A DNA stretch of 64,000 bases, taken from the NCBI GenBank assembly GCA_903921325.1, contig CAIXPL010000015.1, positions 59,453-123,452 of the forward strand, in the 5' to 3' direction. Shown piece by piece: positions 46,271 through 55,387 of this stretch. Under the pieces are notes generated by a model. The model searched no databases. It was not told where the DNA came from and saw only the letters and a list, made by a program, of their open reading frames with translations. The stretch's first letter is position 1. Each line of letters opens with the position of its first letter. The DNA is from an uncultured Pseudomonadota bacterium (GTDB lineage: Bacteria; Pseudomonadota; Gammaproteobacteria; Burkholderiales; SG8-39). Both the position numbers and the translations under genes were made by a program.

Positions 46271-46782
46271 GCGCGCTGCCGCAGCAGCCTTGGCCGCAAT
46301 CGGCGCGCATCAGGATCGTGCCGATGCGCTCAGCGCAGCTCGATGAAGTCATGCACATCGAGCAGGCGATTTATGAATTTCCGTGGACGCGCGGCAATTT
46401 TCAGGATGCGATCGCGGCTGGCTATGACTGTCTCGAACTGCGCGATATGCTGGATTTGCCTTCCACAACAAACCTGCCCGTAGCGGCGAGTCTGGTTGGC
46501 TATGGCATCCTCATGCATGTGCCAGACCAGACGCATCTGCTCAATCTCTCGGTTGCCCCGGCGCGTCAGCGGCACGGTTATGCGCGTGAAGGTTTGCAGC
46601 TCTTGTACCGCTGCGCAAAATCGGTCGGTTCGGAATCCATCACGCTGGAAGTGAGGCCGTCCAATGCGCCAGCCCTCCAGCTGTACCGCAGCGAAGGGTT
46701 TGATCAGGTGGGCCTGCGACGCGGCTACTACCCGGCGCGCGGCGGCCGCGAAGATGCCCTGGTCCTCACCCGGGCACTCTGA
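46267..46782 (+). CDS. rimI: Ribosomal protein bS18-alanine N-acetyltransferase
   Basis: This 171-residue GNAT acetyltransferase acetylates the N-terminus of ribosomal protein S18. IVPMRSAQLDEVMHIEQAIYEFPWTRGNF is the RimI-type start, LLNLSVAPARQRHGYAREGLQLL carries the acetyl-CoA Q/R-x-x-G-x-A loop, and ITLEVRPSNAPALQLYRSEGFDQVGLRRGYY is characteristic. It sits between tsaB and a uracil-DNA glycosylase gene, the common betaproteobacterial order. Confidence 0.93.
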   Translation: MSALPQQPWPQSARIRIVPMRSAQLDEVMHIEQAIYEFPWTRGNFQDAIAAGYDCLELRDMLDLPSTTNLPVAASLVGYGILMHVPDQTHLLNLSVAPARQRHGYAREGLQLLYRCAKSVGSESITLEVRPSNAPALQLYRSEGFDQVGLRRGYYPARGGREDALVLTRAL

Positions 46783-46806
46783 TCTGATGAACCGGCGCAC
46801 TGTTCG

Positions 46807-47724
46807 ATGAGCGAGGGAGAAGCCAGGCGGGCGCGCGCGCTGCGCACACTGGGAATTGAAACCCAGTGGCGCCTGCGTGGCGCCGTTGACAAGCCGGCGG
46901 ATAGCGGCGCGGCCGTCGATGCGATGACCGAAGCGTCCATCAGATCCGAAACGCCCGAAATGGCATCCGCAGCGGCAACCGGGATGAAGCGCACGGTGCG
47001 GCAGGGTCCATCGCACCAGGGGACTTCGCACCAGAGGCCATCGCACCAGGGAGCATCGCACCAGGGAGCATCGCACCAGGGGACTTCGCATCAAGGAGCG
47101 TCGCATCAGGGGGCGTCGCAGCCGGGTGAGTCAAACGACGTCCCACCGTCGGCTGTAGCAAAAATGGGCTGGGACGAACTGCAAGGCACGGTGAGCCAGT
47201 GCACGGCATGTGGATTGTGCAAGACGCGGCAACAAACGGTATTTGGCAGCGGCGCGACCCGCGCCGGATTGATGATTGTGGGCGAAGCGCCAGGCGCCGA
47301 GGAAGATGCAAGCGGAGAGCCATTTGTTGGTCAGGCGGGGCGTCTCCTTGACAACATGCTCGCAGCCATCGGACTGGTGCGCGCCAACGACGTCTATATT
47401 GCCAATGTGCTCAAATGCCGGCCACCTGCCAATAGAAATCCGCAGCCTGAAGAAGTGGCGCGTTGCTCGCCGTACCTGCAGCGGCAGATTGAACTGGTCA
47501 ATCCGCGCCTGATCCTCGCAATGGGCCGCTTCGCGGCGCAGGCGCTACTCAACAGCGAGGCAAGTATCGCAAGCCTGCGCGGCAAGGTTCATCGCACGGG
47601 CGATCGTCTAGTCGTGGTCAGCTATCACCCGGCCTACCTGCTGCGTACGCTACGCGATAAAGCCAAGGCCTGGGAAGATCTGGTTCTGGTACGCCGTCAG
47701 ATCACCGAATCGGCGCGTAACTGA
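46807..47724 (+). CDS. Uracil-DNA glycosylase, family 4/5 (Fe-S), with repeat-rich N-terminal region
   Basis: This 305-residue repair enzyme removes uracil from DNA. The catalytic region begins near residue 120: SQCTACGLCKTRQQTVFG and NVLKCRPP plus VARCSPYL supply Cys residues for the iron-sulfur cluster, IVGEAPGAEEDASGEPFVGQAG is motif A, and VSYHPAYLL is the motif B region. Residues 1-115 are unusual, with a SHQG[AT] pentapeptide repeated about eight times. Such a disordered N-terminus is not part of the catalytic fold. Confidence 0.92.
   Translation: MSEGEARRARALRTLGIETQWRLRGAVDKPADSGAAVDAMTEASIRSETPEMASAAATGMKRTVRQGPSHQGTSHQRPSHQGASHQGASHQGTSHQGASHQGASQPGESNDVPPSAVAKMGWDELQGTVSQCTACGLCKTRQQTVFGSGATRAGLMIVGEAPGAEEDASGEPFVGQAGRLLDNMLAAIGLVRANDVYIANVLKCRPPANRNPQPEEVARCSPYLQRQIELVNPRLILAMGRFAAQALLNSEASIASLRGKVHRTGDRLVVVSYHPAYLLRTLRDKAKAWEDLVLVRRQITESARN
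47011..47130. repeat. 15-bp tandem repeats (about eight units) in the uracil-DNA glycosylase gene
   Basis: The unit TCGCACCAGGGAGCA and its variants encode SHQGA, SHQGT or SHQRP. The last unit has drifted to SQPGE. Copy-number changes remain in frame and would only alter the linker length. Confidence 0.9.
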
Positions 47725-47804
47725 TTCTGAATCTCAGGATGGTTTCGCGCGCTGCGCCAGTGCGAGAAGGATGGATCCCGATCGACGGATCGGGCCGCGC
47801 GGAT

Positions 47805-49100
47805 TCAACCCGGATGGTCTGATGCCGTGTCCTCGCCCTGCGCCATGCGCAGATTGTAGCGATGGCGGCGCAGGATCAGATACATCACGCCGGCGACAAA
47901 GCTGCCGAACAGAATGATCACCGTGTTGATATGCAGGTCGGCGTGCAGCAGCAGCGCATAGACGGCGAGCATGATTAGAATCGACAGATTCTCGTTGAAA
48001 TTTTGCACCGCAATCGAGCTGCCGGCTGAGAGCAGGACATAGCCGCGGTGCTGCAGCAGCGCGTTCATCGGAACCACAAAGAACCCGGCCATCGCACCGA
48101 TCAGGATGAGCAGGGCATACACCAGGGGCATCCAGGTCACCTGGGTCATCGCGAGGACCGTCAGACCCATGGCAATGCCCATGGGCAACACATTGACCGA
48201 ACGCGCGAGCGGCACCAGGCGCGCTGCCAGAATCGCACCGGCCGCAATCCCGATCGCGGTGACCCCCTGCAGCCGGGTGGCACGATCAAGCCCCATGCCC
48301 AGATGGACTTCGGCCCATTTGAGCACAATGAATTGCAAAGTCGCCCCGGCTCCCCAGAACAAGGTGGTCGTTGCGAGCGAAATCTGCCCCAGTTTGTCCT
48401 TCCACAGCACGCTGAAGCAGCGATTGAATTCACGCATGATGCGAATCGGGTTGAACGATTGGCGTGCGTAGCGGGCACCGGTATCAGGAATGTACAAATT
48501 GACGACGGCGGCAACGACATAGCAAATAGCCACCACTCCAATGGCCGCCTCGGCCGGAGTCTCAATACCGATATCCAGGTGCGGAATTTCGACCGCTAGC
48601 AGTCGACTGGCTATGGCCGGGCTGATCAGCGCGCCCCCGAGCACGGTGCCCAGAATGACCGACAGGACGGTGAGCCCTTCGATCCAGGCGTTGGCGATGA
48701 CCAGTTGCTCGGCCGGCAGCAACTCGGTGAGGATGCCGTACTTGGCTGGTGAATATGCCGCGGCGCCAAGACCGACCACCGCATAGGCCACCAGCACCAT
48801 GGTGTATTCGGGCACCCAGGCCGGGGTAATCAGGTCGTAGCAAAACATCATCGAACAGCCAAGAATCTTGATCAGATTGGTGATGAACATCACCCGACCC
48901 TTGGGCATGCTGTCAGCAAATGGCCCGACTGCACCGGCGAGAAACACATACGAAATCACAAAAAAGAATTTGAGCAGCGGGGTCATCCACTCCGGTCCAT
49001 CGAGCTCGACCATGAGCGCAATGGCAGCCACCAACAACGCGTTGTCGGCGAAGGACGAAAAAAACTGTGCTGCGATGATCGTGTAAAAACCCGGCTTCAT
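47805..49100 (-). CDS. lplT: Lysophospholipid transporter LplT (MFS)
   Basis: This 431-residue major-facilitator protein flips lysophospholipids inward for re-acylation. FYTIIAAQFFSSFADNALLVAAIALM begins TM1, AAYSPAKYGILTELLPAEQLVIANAWIEG is the family's characteristic loop, and about twelve hydrophobic segments follow. ATG 49100 has AGGA about 8 nt upstream. The frame continues 81 codons further upstream without family similarity. No acyltransferase (aas) gene follows; alr and radA lie divergently, as in other betaproteobacteria. Confidence 0.93.
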   Translation of the reverse strand: MKPGFYTIIAAQFFSSFADNALLVAAIALMVELDGPEWMTPLLKFFFVISYVFLAGAVGPFADSMPKGRVMFITNLIKILGCSMMFCYDLITPAWVPEYTMVLVAYAVVGLGAAAYSPAKYGILTELLPAEQLVIANAWIEGLTVLSVILGTVLGGALISPAIASRLLAVEIPHLDIGIETPAEAAIGVVAICYVVAAVVNLYIPDTGARYARQSFNPIRIMREFNRCFSVLWKDKLGQISLATTTLFWGAGATLQFIVLKWAEVHLGMGLDRATRLQGVTAIGIAAGAILAARLVPLARSVNVLPMGIAMGLTVLAMTQVTWMPLVYALLILIGAMAGFFVVPMNALLQHRGYVLLSAGSSIAVQNFNENLSILIMLAVYALLLHADLHINTVIILFGSFVAGVMYLILRRHRYNLRMAQGEDTASDHPG

Positions 49101-49495
49101 ATCCGATTCCTGGATCGCGTGTCTGGTGCAGCATCGCCCCGAGCCGATCGCGCCACGCTGCATGACACGGTCCAGTGAGCGATCAACCCGGGCCGCACCG
49201 TGGCTGTGAATCGATGAGCATCGATGAGGCGCGCGAGTTATACCATGGGCTCGCCAAAAGGTTCTGTGCCTGATGCGAGTCGCCCTTGGAAATTGTGTCA
49301 GCGTGCGCCAGCCGCCGGCACAGGAACTATTTGGCGTAATCAAGCCGCGGGCGTGACCAATGGCGCGCTTGCTGTGTGGCGGGCCGCTTGATCGATTGAT
49401 TAATTGATCGTTTAATCGTCAAATACCCATCTACTGTGACGGCCAACCCCGGATACCTGTGTCTGCCCGAATTTTGATGCTGCGCCGAACTGCCG
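49101..49495. other. Divergent intergenic region lplT/alr, no gene seen
   Basis: This 395-bp region has no supportable coding frame. On the minus strand TATAAC at 49242-49237 could be a -10 box for lplT, with no good -35. An A/T-rich segment at about 49390-49425 contains overlapping GATTGATTAATTGATC-type near-palindromes and is the likeliest place for the alr promoter or a regulator site. Confidence 0.5.
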
Positions 49496-50566
49496 ATGCC
49501 TCGCCCAATCACCTGCACCATTGATCTGACCGCGCTCGCGCGCAATCTGGCCCGCCTTCGCGAGCAGACCGGCAATGCCCGCATCTGGGCGGTGGTGAAA
49601 TCCAACGCCTATGGTCACGGCCTCACCCGGGTGCGCCGCGCGCTGCGTGACGCCGATGGCTTTGCGGTCGTCGAATTGCAGGACGCGATACGTTTGCGCG
49701 ATCTGGGCATCCGACGTCCGATTCTGCTCATGCAAGGAGCGTTCGCGCAGCGCGAACTCACCACCTGTAGCGAGAATCACCTGCACATGGTGGTCCATAA
49801 TCGCGATCAGCTCGATATGATCGATTCATCGCTCAAGCGCACGCCGCTCGATGTGTACCTCAAGATGAACAGTGGCATGAATCGCCTGGGGTTCACCCCG
49901 GTACGATTTGGCGATGCCTGGTGGCGATTGCGATCACGCCCGCGCGTCAATTCGATCAATCTCATGACACATTTTTCGAATGCCGATGGCGAGGAAGGGG
50001 TCGAGGATCAATTGAATCGCTTTCTGGAAGCCACGGCGACCTTGCCCGGTGACCGTTCGGCTGCCAACTCGGCGGCGACATTGCGCTATCCGCAGACGCA
50101 TCTGGATTGGGTGCGTCCGGGCATCGCGCTCTACGGCTGCTCGCCGTTTACCGATCAGACGGCCGAGGAACTTGGCCTTGAGCCGGTGATGACGTTGAGC
50201 TCGACTCTGATCGCCATTCAGGAATTGGAGGCCGGTGATCGGGTCGGCTATGGGGGCGAATTCATGGCACCCCAGGCGATGCGCGTCGGGGTGGTCGCCT
50301 GTGGCTATTCCGATGGCTATCCGCGCCATGCCAAAGAGGGCACACCGATGCTGGTTGAAGGCCAGCGCGCGCCCCTGATCGGACGGGTGTCGATGGAGTT
50401 GATCACGGTCGATATCAGTCGCTTGCCCGAGGCGCACGTGGGTAGCGTTGTGGTCCTGTGGGGTGCGGGGCTCTCGGCCGATGAAGTGGCTCGCCATGCG
50501 GGCACCGTGAGCTATGAACTGCTCACCGCCGTATCCTCGCGCGTGCCGGTTGTCGAACGCGAGTGA
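49496..50566 (+). CDS. alr: Alanine racemase
   Basis: This 356-residue PLP enzyme supplies D-alanine for peptidoglycan. The PLP lysine is K35 in WAVVKSNAYGHG. LKMNSGMNRLGF and the catalytic Tyr in RVGYGGEFMAP are present, and VRPGIALYGCSPF and GRVSMELITVDIS are family motifs. The stop overlaps the radA start by 4 bp, coupling the two. Confidence 0.95.
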   Translation: MPRPITCTIDLTALARNLARLREQTGNARIWAVVKSNAYGHGLTRVRRALRDADGFAVVELQDAIRLRDLGIRRPILLMQGAFAQRELTTCSENHLHMVVHNRDQLDMIDSSLKRTPLDVYLKMNSGMNRLGFTPVRFGDAWWRLRSRPRVNSINLMTHFSNADGEEGVEDQLNRFLEATATLPGDRSAANSAATLRYPQTHLDWVRPGIALYGCSPFTDQTAEELGLEPVMTLSSTLIAIQELEAGDRVGYGGEFMAPQAMRVGVVACGYSDGYPRHAKEGTPMLVEGQRAPLIGRVSMELITVDISRLPEAHVGSVVVLWGAGLSADEVARHAGTVSYELLTAVSSRVPVVERE

Positions 50567-51918
50567 GTACCACCGCGCGCACAAAGTCGCTCTACGTGTG
50601 CTCACAATGCGGCGCCGAGAGCAGTCGCTGGCTGGGGCAGTGCCCGGCGTGCAGCGAATGGAATACGCTGATCGAAACCGCCGCCGCGGTACGCCGCACG
50701 CATCGGGCCGGCAGTCTGGTCGATGCGGCACCGCTCGAGCGTCTGTCCGATATTCAGGCGCTCGACACGCAGCGCTACGATAGCGGCATCGAGGAATTCA
50801 ACCGGGTGCTGGGCGGGGGCATCGTACCGGGGCAAGTCATCCTGATCGGCGGCGATCCCGGGATTGGCAAATCAACGCTGCTGTTGCAGTCGCTGGCGGC
50901 GATCGGTCCGCAGCGACACGCGCTGTATGTGAGCGGTGAAGAATCAGCCGAGCAGGTGGCGTTGCGCGCACGGCGCCTGGCGCTCGATTCCAATGGCATT
51001 TTGCTGCTGCCCGAGATTCAGCTCGAGCGCATCGCCGCGACCCTCACCGCAGAGCGCCCCGACATTGCGGTCATCGATTCGATTCAGACTCTGTATTCCG
51101 AGGCACTCACATCGGCCCCAGGGTCAGTAGCCCAGGTGCGCGAATGCGCCGCGCAGCTCACGCGCCTTGCCAAGCAGCGCGGCATTGCTCTGGTCTTTGT
51201 GGGGCATGTCACCAAGGAAGGCTCGCTCGCAGGGCCGCGGGTGCTCGAGCACATGGTGGACACGGTGCTCTATTTTGAGGGCGAGACGCACAGCAGCTTC
51301 CGGTTGTTGCGAGCCTTCAAGAACCGGTTTGGCGCGGCCAATGAAATCGGCGTCTTCGCCATGACCGATCGCGGCCTGAAGGGTGTCGCCAATCCCTCGG
51401 CCATCTTCTTGTCCGAGCACCGCGAGGATGTTGCCGGCAGCTGCATTCTGGTGACCAATGAGGGCTCGCGCCCGCTCGCTGTTGAGGTGCAGGCCCTGGT
51501 CGACTCGGCAGCCGGAGCCAATCCGCGTCGCTTGAGTGTCGGGCTTGATTCCAATCGACTGGCGATGTTGCTTGCGGTGCTGCACCGGCATGCGGGCATT
51601 GCCTGCGCGGATCAGGATGTGTTTATCAACGCGGTGGGTGGTGTGCGTATTGCCGAACCCGCCGCCGATCTGGCGGTGCTGCTGGCGATCTGCTCATCGC
51701 TGCGCAATCGGCCCTTACCAGCCAAAACCATCGTATTTGGCGAGGTCGGGCTGGCCGGTGAAGTGCGGCCTGCACCACGCGGTCAGGAACGATTGCGCGA
51801 GGCGGCCAAACTGGGCTTTACGCGGGCGCTGCTGCCACGTGCCAATCTGCCGCGAACACCGATTGCAGGGATCGAAACCATCGGTATCGATCGCTTGTCT
51901 GACGCGGTCGACTGGTAG
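50563..51918 (+). CDS. radA: DNA repair protein RadA
   Basis: This 451-residue RecA-like branch-migration helicase has a zinc finger at C13, C16, C27 and C30 (CSQCGAESSRWLGQCPAC), Walker A LIGGDPGIGKSTLLLQ, and the RadA-specific KNRFGAANEIGVF motif. The C-terminal Lon-protease-like domain includes FGEVGLAGEVRP. The start overlaps alr. Confidence 0.95.
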   Translation: MSTTARTKSLYVCSQCGAESSRWLGQCPACSEWNTLIETAAAVRRTHRAGSLVDAAPLERLSDIQALDTQRYDSGIEEFNRVLGGGIVPGQVILIGGDPGIGKSTLLLQSLAAIGPQRHALYVSGEESAEQVALRARRLALDSNGILLLPEIQLERIAATLTAERPDIAVIDSIQTLYSEALTSAPGSVAQVRECAAQLTRLAKQRGIALVFVGHVTKEGSLAGPRVLEHMVDTVLYFEGETHSSFRLLRAFKNRFGAANEIGVFAMTDRGLKGVANPSAIFLSEHREDVAGSCILVTNEGSRPLAVEVQALVDSAAGANPRRLSVGLDSNRLAMLLAVLHRHAGIACADQDVFINAVGGVRIAEPAADLAVLLAICSSLRNRPLPAKTIVFGEVGLAGEVRPAPRGQERLREAAKLGFTRALLPRANLPRTPIAGIETIGIDRLSDAVDW

Positions 51919-51961
51919 CGCAAAGCGCCCGGGCAACGCGGCCCCGCGGTGAGCAGCCTCC

Positions 51962-52043
51962 GAGTGTGGTGACGCGGGGAGGGCTGAGGCCTGCTGTCTT
52001 GCGTCTGTAGGTTAGGGCAGCCCCAGAGTGTGGTGACGCGGGG
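51962..52043. repeat. 18-bp direct repeat downstream of radA
   Basis: GAGTGTGGTGACGCGGGG occurs at 51962-51979 and 52026-52043, 64 bp apart, in the 176-bp gap between the convergent radA and squalene/phytoene synthase-like genes. No terminator-like T run accompanies it. Confidence 0.75.
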
Positions 52044-52094
52044 CCCGGAGCTTGCAATCGGGTGCCATGCGCGCCTGGCGCAACGATGCACGCA

Positions 52095-52991
52095 TCAGAG
52101 CGCGCGTGCGCCGCGATTGCGCCAGGTGAGCCAGAGCATGCGCAACGGTGTCAGGCTGATCTGCCCGATCAGCACATCACCCGGGGCGACCGTGATTTCT
52201 TCGAGCAGCGCGCGCTTGATGGCAGCGAGCCGACCGAGTCCGGCAAGCACGCCGGGGCGAGCGGCCCGATTCGTGGCCGCTGTGACGGTTGGCGTGACCT
52301 GGCGTTGTTCATTCGCCGCTGGGGCCATTGCGCTCAGATAGTCGCTTGCGAGCGCAGCGTGTGAGCGCATCAGTGCTTCGAATCGAGAGTCGGTCGGACC
52401 GATCGATTGGTCGAGCAGTTCCTGCACCCGAACCTGGTACTTCTGTAAAGCGTCCACCGGCAGGCGAATGCGGCCTGCTCGGGCATCGGCGCCGACATCG
52501 CGCAGAACGTCGACCAGGGCACATCCGGTGCCGAGTCGCTCGGCCAAGGCAAGCGTGTGATCACTGGCGATCGGCTGATCAATGCGCGCTGCAAGGCGGT
52601 GTAAATAGCCACCGGTACGCGCTGCGTAACTGACAAGCGCGGCCTGTGTCGCCGGGCGTGGCCGTTCCAGGTCCTCAAGGCACGGCGCAATCAGAGGCAG
52701 CAGCTCGGCTGGCGCAACCCCTGATCGTTCCAGATGAGGCTGCAAGGCGCGACTGATCGGGTGCTGGGCCGCCGGGCCGGGCAGGCGCAGCAGCTCCTCC
52801 TGCCACCAGTGCAAGCGCGCAAATGCGATCTCCGGGCTGATTGCGCCGGCCACTGCGCCTCTGAGTTCGGCCGCGAGCGCATGCAGGGCAATCAGCACAG
52901 TGCGCGGCTGCTCAGGCAGCCTGCGACAGGCGTAATACAGCGCCGATCCGGGTTGGGCTGCCTGCTGGGCGCAGAAATCGTAGGGGGTCAC
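52095..52991 (-). CDS. Squalene/phytoene synthase family protein with degenerate first Asp motif
   Basis: This 298-residue all-helical protein resembles the trans-isoprenyl diphosphate synthases that join two prenyl groups. The second Asp-rich region, LVDVLRDVGADARAGRIRLP, is well kept, but the first (normally DDxxD after FCR) reads LHALAAELRG and lacks the Asp cluster. Catalysis by the standard two-metal mechanism is therefore doubtful. It is convergent with radA and upstream of tRNA-Leu and tig. No hopanoid or carotenoid partner genes are present. Confidence 0.75.
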   Translation of the reverse strand: MTPYDFCAQQAAQPGSALYYACRRLPEQPRTVLIALHALAAELRGAVAGAISPEIAFARLHWWQEELLRLPGPAAQHPISRALQPHLERSGVAPAELLPLIAPCLEDLERPRPATQAALVSYAARTGGYLHRLAARIDQPIASDHTLALAERLGTGCALVDVLRDVGADARAGRIRLPVDALQKYQVRVQELLDQSIGPTDSRFEALMRSHAALASDYLSAMAPAANEQRQVTPTVTAATNRAARPGVLAGLGRLAAIKRALLEEITVAPGDVLIGQISLTPLRMLWLTWRNRGARAL

Positions 52992-53175
52992 TGCGGGCGG
53001 GGGAAAGGCACTTTGAGCGAAAGGGTGATGATGTTGCAGTGCCAGTATAGGGCCGATCGGCTACAATTTGATCTTTACGAGCCTGTGGCAGCACCGATTT
53101 TGCCTGCCGGCTGTGCGACCACCGACCTTCGGTTGTGAACACGCAGCGGGCGCAAGGCGGGATGTTGCCTGAACG

Positions 53176-53260
53176 GCGAGGGTGGCGGAATTGGTAGACG
53201 CACTGGATTTAGGTTCCAGCGCCGCAAGGCGTGGGGGTTCGAGTCCCTTCCTTCGCACCA
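53176..53260 (+). tRNA. tRNA-Leu (anticodon UAG)
   Basis: This is an 85-nt class II tRNA. Acceptor GCGAGGG pairs with CCTTCGC, and the gene encodes CCA. The anticodon stem CTGGA/TCCAG encloses TTTAGGT with anticodon TAG. The long variable arm and GGTTCGAGTCC T-arm are present. TACAAT at 53062-53067 is a possible but distant -10 box. Confidence 0.96.
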
Positions 53261-53273
53261 CACAGTACTGAGC

Positions 53274-53300
53274 ACCGGAATACCGAGTACCGGTTTTTTT
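53274..53300 (+). terminator. Possible weak intrinsic terminator after tRNA-Leu
   Basis: ACCGG (53274-53278) can pair with CCGGT (53290-53294), followed by a run of seven T. The stem is only 5 bp with an 11-nt loop, so readthrough into tig is likely. Confidence 0.4.
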
Positions 53301-53320
53301 CCTTCAATTGACTATTGCCA

Positions 53321-54634
53321 ATGACTTCAACTATCGAAACGATCAGTGCCCTGGAACGCCAACTCACCATGAATGTGGCCGTGGCCCAGGTCGAGCGCGA
53401 AGTAGGTGAGCGCTTGAAGAAACTCTCTCGCACCGTGCGCATGCCCGGTTTTCGACCAGGCAAGGTGCCGATGAAGCTGGTCGCGGCGCAATACGAGCCG
53501 CAGGTACGGGGCGAAGTGCTGGGCGATGCGGTACAAAAGGCTTTCAGCGACGAAGTCGAGTCGCACAAGCTGCGCGTGGCGGGCTATCCCAAGATCGAGG
53601 CGGGTGAGGCGGGCGCGAGCGACGTGATGGCGTTCAAGGCGACCTTTGAGGTCTATCCGGAATTCGAGCCTGCCGACCTGGCCGGTGTGCGCGTCGAGCG
53701 CCCCGTGCTCGCCGTCACCGATGCCGAGGTCGATCGCACGATCGAGTCGATTCGCAAGCAGCGTGCGACGTTTGCTGAAGCGGCACGCGGTGCCCAAGCC
53801 GGTGATCGAGTGAAGATTGATTTTGTCGGCACCGTCGATGGGGTTGAGTTTCCCGGTGGCAAGGCCAGCGATTTTGACGTGACCCTGGGCGAAGGGCGCA
53901 TGTTGCCGGATTTCGAGGCGGGCATGGCCGGTGTGGCTGCCGGCGAGACGCGCAGTTTCGATGTGAGCTTTCCGGCCGAATATCAGTCAAGCGAACTTGC
54001 CGGCAAGACCGCGCGGTTTACGATCACTGCGCACAAGGTTGAAGAGCCGGTGTTGCCCCCCATTGACGAGGCGCTGGCGCGTGATCTGGGTGTCGCCGAT
54101 GGCGATGTGGCCAAGATGCGTAGCGAAATTCGTGACAATGTCGAGCGCGAAGTCACTCAGCGCCTTGCCGGCATGGCCAAGCAACGGGTGATGCAAGTGC
54201 TGGTTGACGGCACCGAAGTGACGCTGCCCAAGGCATTGATTGAGGCCGAAATCGATCGACTGATCGAAGCCATGAAAGCCGATCTGCACAGCCGTGGCAT
54301 GAAAGACCTGGACAAGCTGCCCTTTGAGCGCGACATGTTCCGCGAGCGCGCCGAGCGGCGCGTCAAACTTGGCCTGATCGTCTCCGAATACATCAAGCGG
54401 CACAATCTGGCGGCCCGGCCCGAGCAGGTGCGCAAACTGGTCGAGGAATCGGCGCGCACCTTTGAGCAGCCATTCGAAATGATCCGCTGGGTTTACTCGC
54501 AGCCTGACCGGCTTGCTGAATTCGAGGGCATGGCCGTTGAGACAAATGTCGTCAATTGGGTGCTCGAGCACGCCGCAGTCGAGGATGTTGCGGTAGCCTT
54601 TGATGAATTGATGAGCACTGGGCGGGCATCATGA
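53321..54634 (+). CDS. tig: Trigger factor
   Basis: This 437-residue ribosome-bound chaperone and prolyl isomerase has the ribosome-docking loop [14 protein letters not shown] in the N-terminal domain. A central FKBP domain ([23 protein letters not shown]) and a helical C-terminal domain follow. It heads the tig-clpP-clpX-lon-hupB series and its stop overlaps the clpP start by 4 bp. The start at 53321 lacks a strong ribosome site. Confidence 0.95.
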   Translation: MTSTIETISALERQLTMNVAVAQVEREVGERLKKLSRTVRMPGFRPGKVPMKLVAAQYEPQVRGEVLGDAVQKAFSDEVESHKLRVAGYPKIEAGEAGASDVMAFKATFEVYPEFEPADLAGVRVERPVLAVTDAEVDRTIESIRKQRATFAEAARGAQAGDRVKIDFVGTVDGVEFPGGKASDFDVTLGEGRMLPDFEAGMAGVAAGETRSFDVSFPAEYQSSELAGKTARFTITAHKVEEPVLPPIDEALARDLGVADGDVAKMRSEIRDNVEREVTQRLAGMAKQRVMQVLVDGTEVTLPKALIEAEIDRLIEAMKADLHSRGMKDLDKLPFERDMFRERAERRVKLGLIVSEYIKRHNLAARPEQVRKLVEESARTFEQPFEMIRWVYSQPDRLAEFEGMAVETNVVNWVLEHAAVEDVAVAFDELMSTGRAS

Positions 54635-55305
54635 GCGGTTTCTGGGGCAGCGCACCAGGCCCGTTCGCCACGGCGAGCGGTGAGGGTGGTGGATTGGGCG
54701 CATCGGGCCTCGGCCTAGTGCCGATGGTGATCGAGCAAAGTGGTCGGGGCGAGCGCGCCTACGACATCTACTCGCGCTTGTTGAAAGAACGGGTGATCTT
54801 CCTGGTCGGTCCGGTCAATGACACGACGGCCAATCTGATCGTCGCCCAGTTGCTGTTTCTGGAGTCGGAAAATCCCGACAAGGAAATCTATTTCTACATC
54901 AACTCGCCCGGTGGCTCGGTGTCGGCGGGTCTGGCCATCTACGACACCATGCAGTTCATCAAGCCCGATGTGAGCACCTTGTGTGTCGGTCTTGCGGCAA
55001 GCATGGGCGCGTTTCTGCTGGCCGCCGGTGCCAAGGGCAAGCGCGGCAGTCTGCCCAATTCCCGCGTGATGATCCATCAACCCTCAGGTGGTTTTCAGGG
55101 TCAGGCGAGCGATATCGAGATCCATGCGCGCGAAATTCTCTACCTGCGCCAGCGTCTGAATGACTTGATGGCCTCCCATACGGGCCAATCGGTGGAAAAG
55201 ATCTCGCGTGACACCGAGCGGGACAATTTTCTGTCGGCCGAAGAAGCACTCAGTTACGGTATTGTTGATCGCGTGATCAGCACTCGGGCACAATCGGGTA
55301 GCTAG
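54631..55305 (+). CDS. clpP: ATP-dependent Clp protease proteolytic subunit
   Basis: This 224-residue serine protease subunit forms two stacked heptamers. Catalytic S124 lies in [14 protein letters not shown] and H149 in [11 protein letters not shown], with the Asp later in [10 protein letters not shown]. The N-terminus is about 15 residues longer than in E. coli and rich in Gly, probably a propeptide removed by processing. Cotranscribed with tig and clpX. Confidence 0.96.
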   Translation: MSGFWGSAPGPFATASGEGGGLGASGLGLVPMVIEQSGRGERAYDIYSRLLKERVIFLVGPVNDTTANLIVAQLLFLESENPDKEIYFYINSPGGSVSAGLAIYDTMQFIKPDVSTLCVGLAASMGAFLLAAGAKGKRGSLPNSRVMIHQPSGGFQGQASDIEIHAREILYLRQRLNDLMASHTGQSVEKISRDTERDNFLSAEEALSYGIVDRVISTRAQSGS

Positions 55306-55387
55306 ACGGGGTACCCTGACCGCGTGCCGGGCCTCGCGATGTGCACTGGCGGGCCGATTGTTTGTGAATCTCTAGAGGGTTAAGCGA

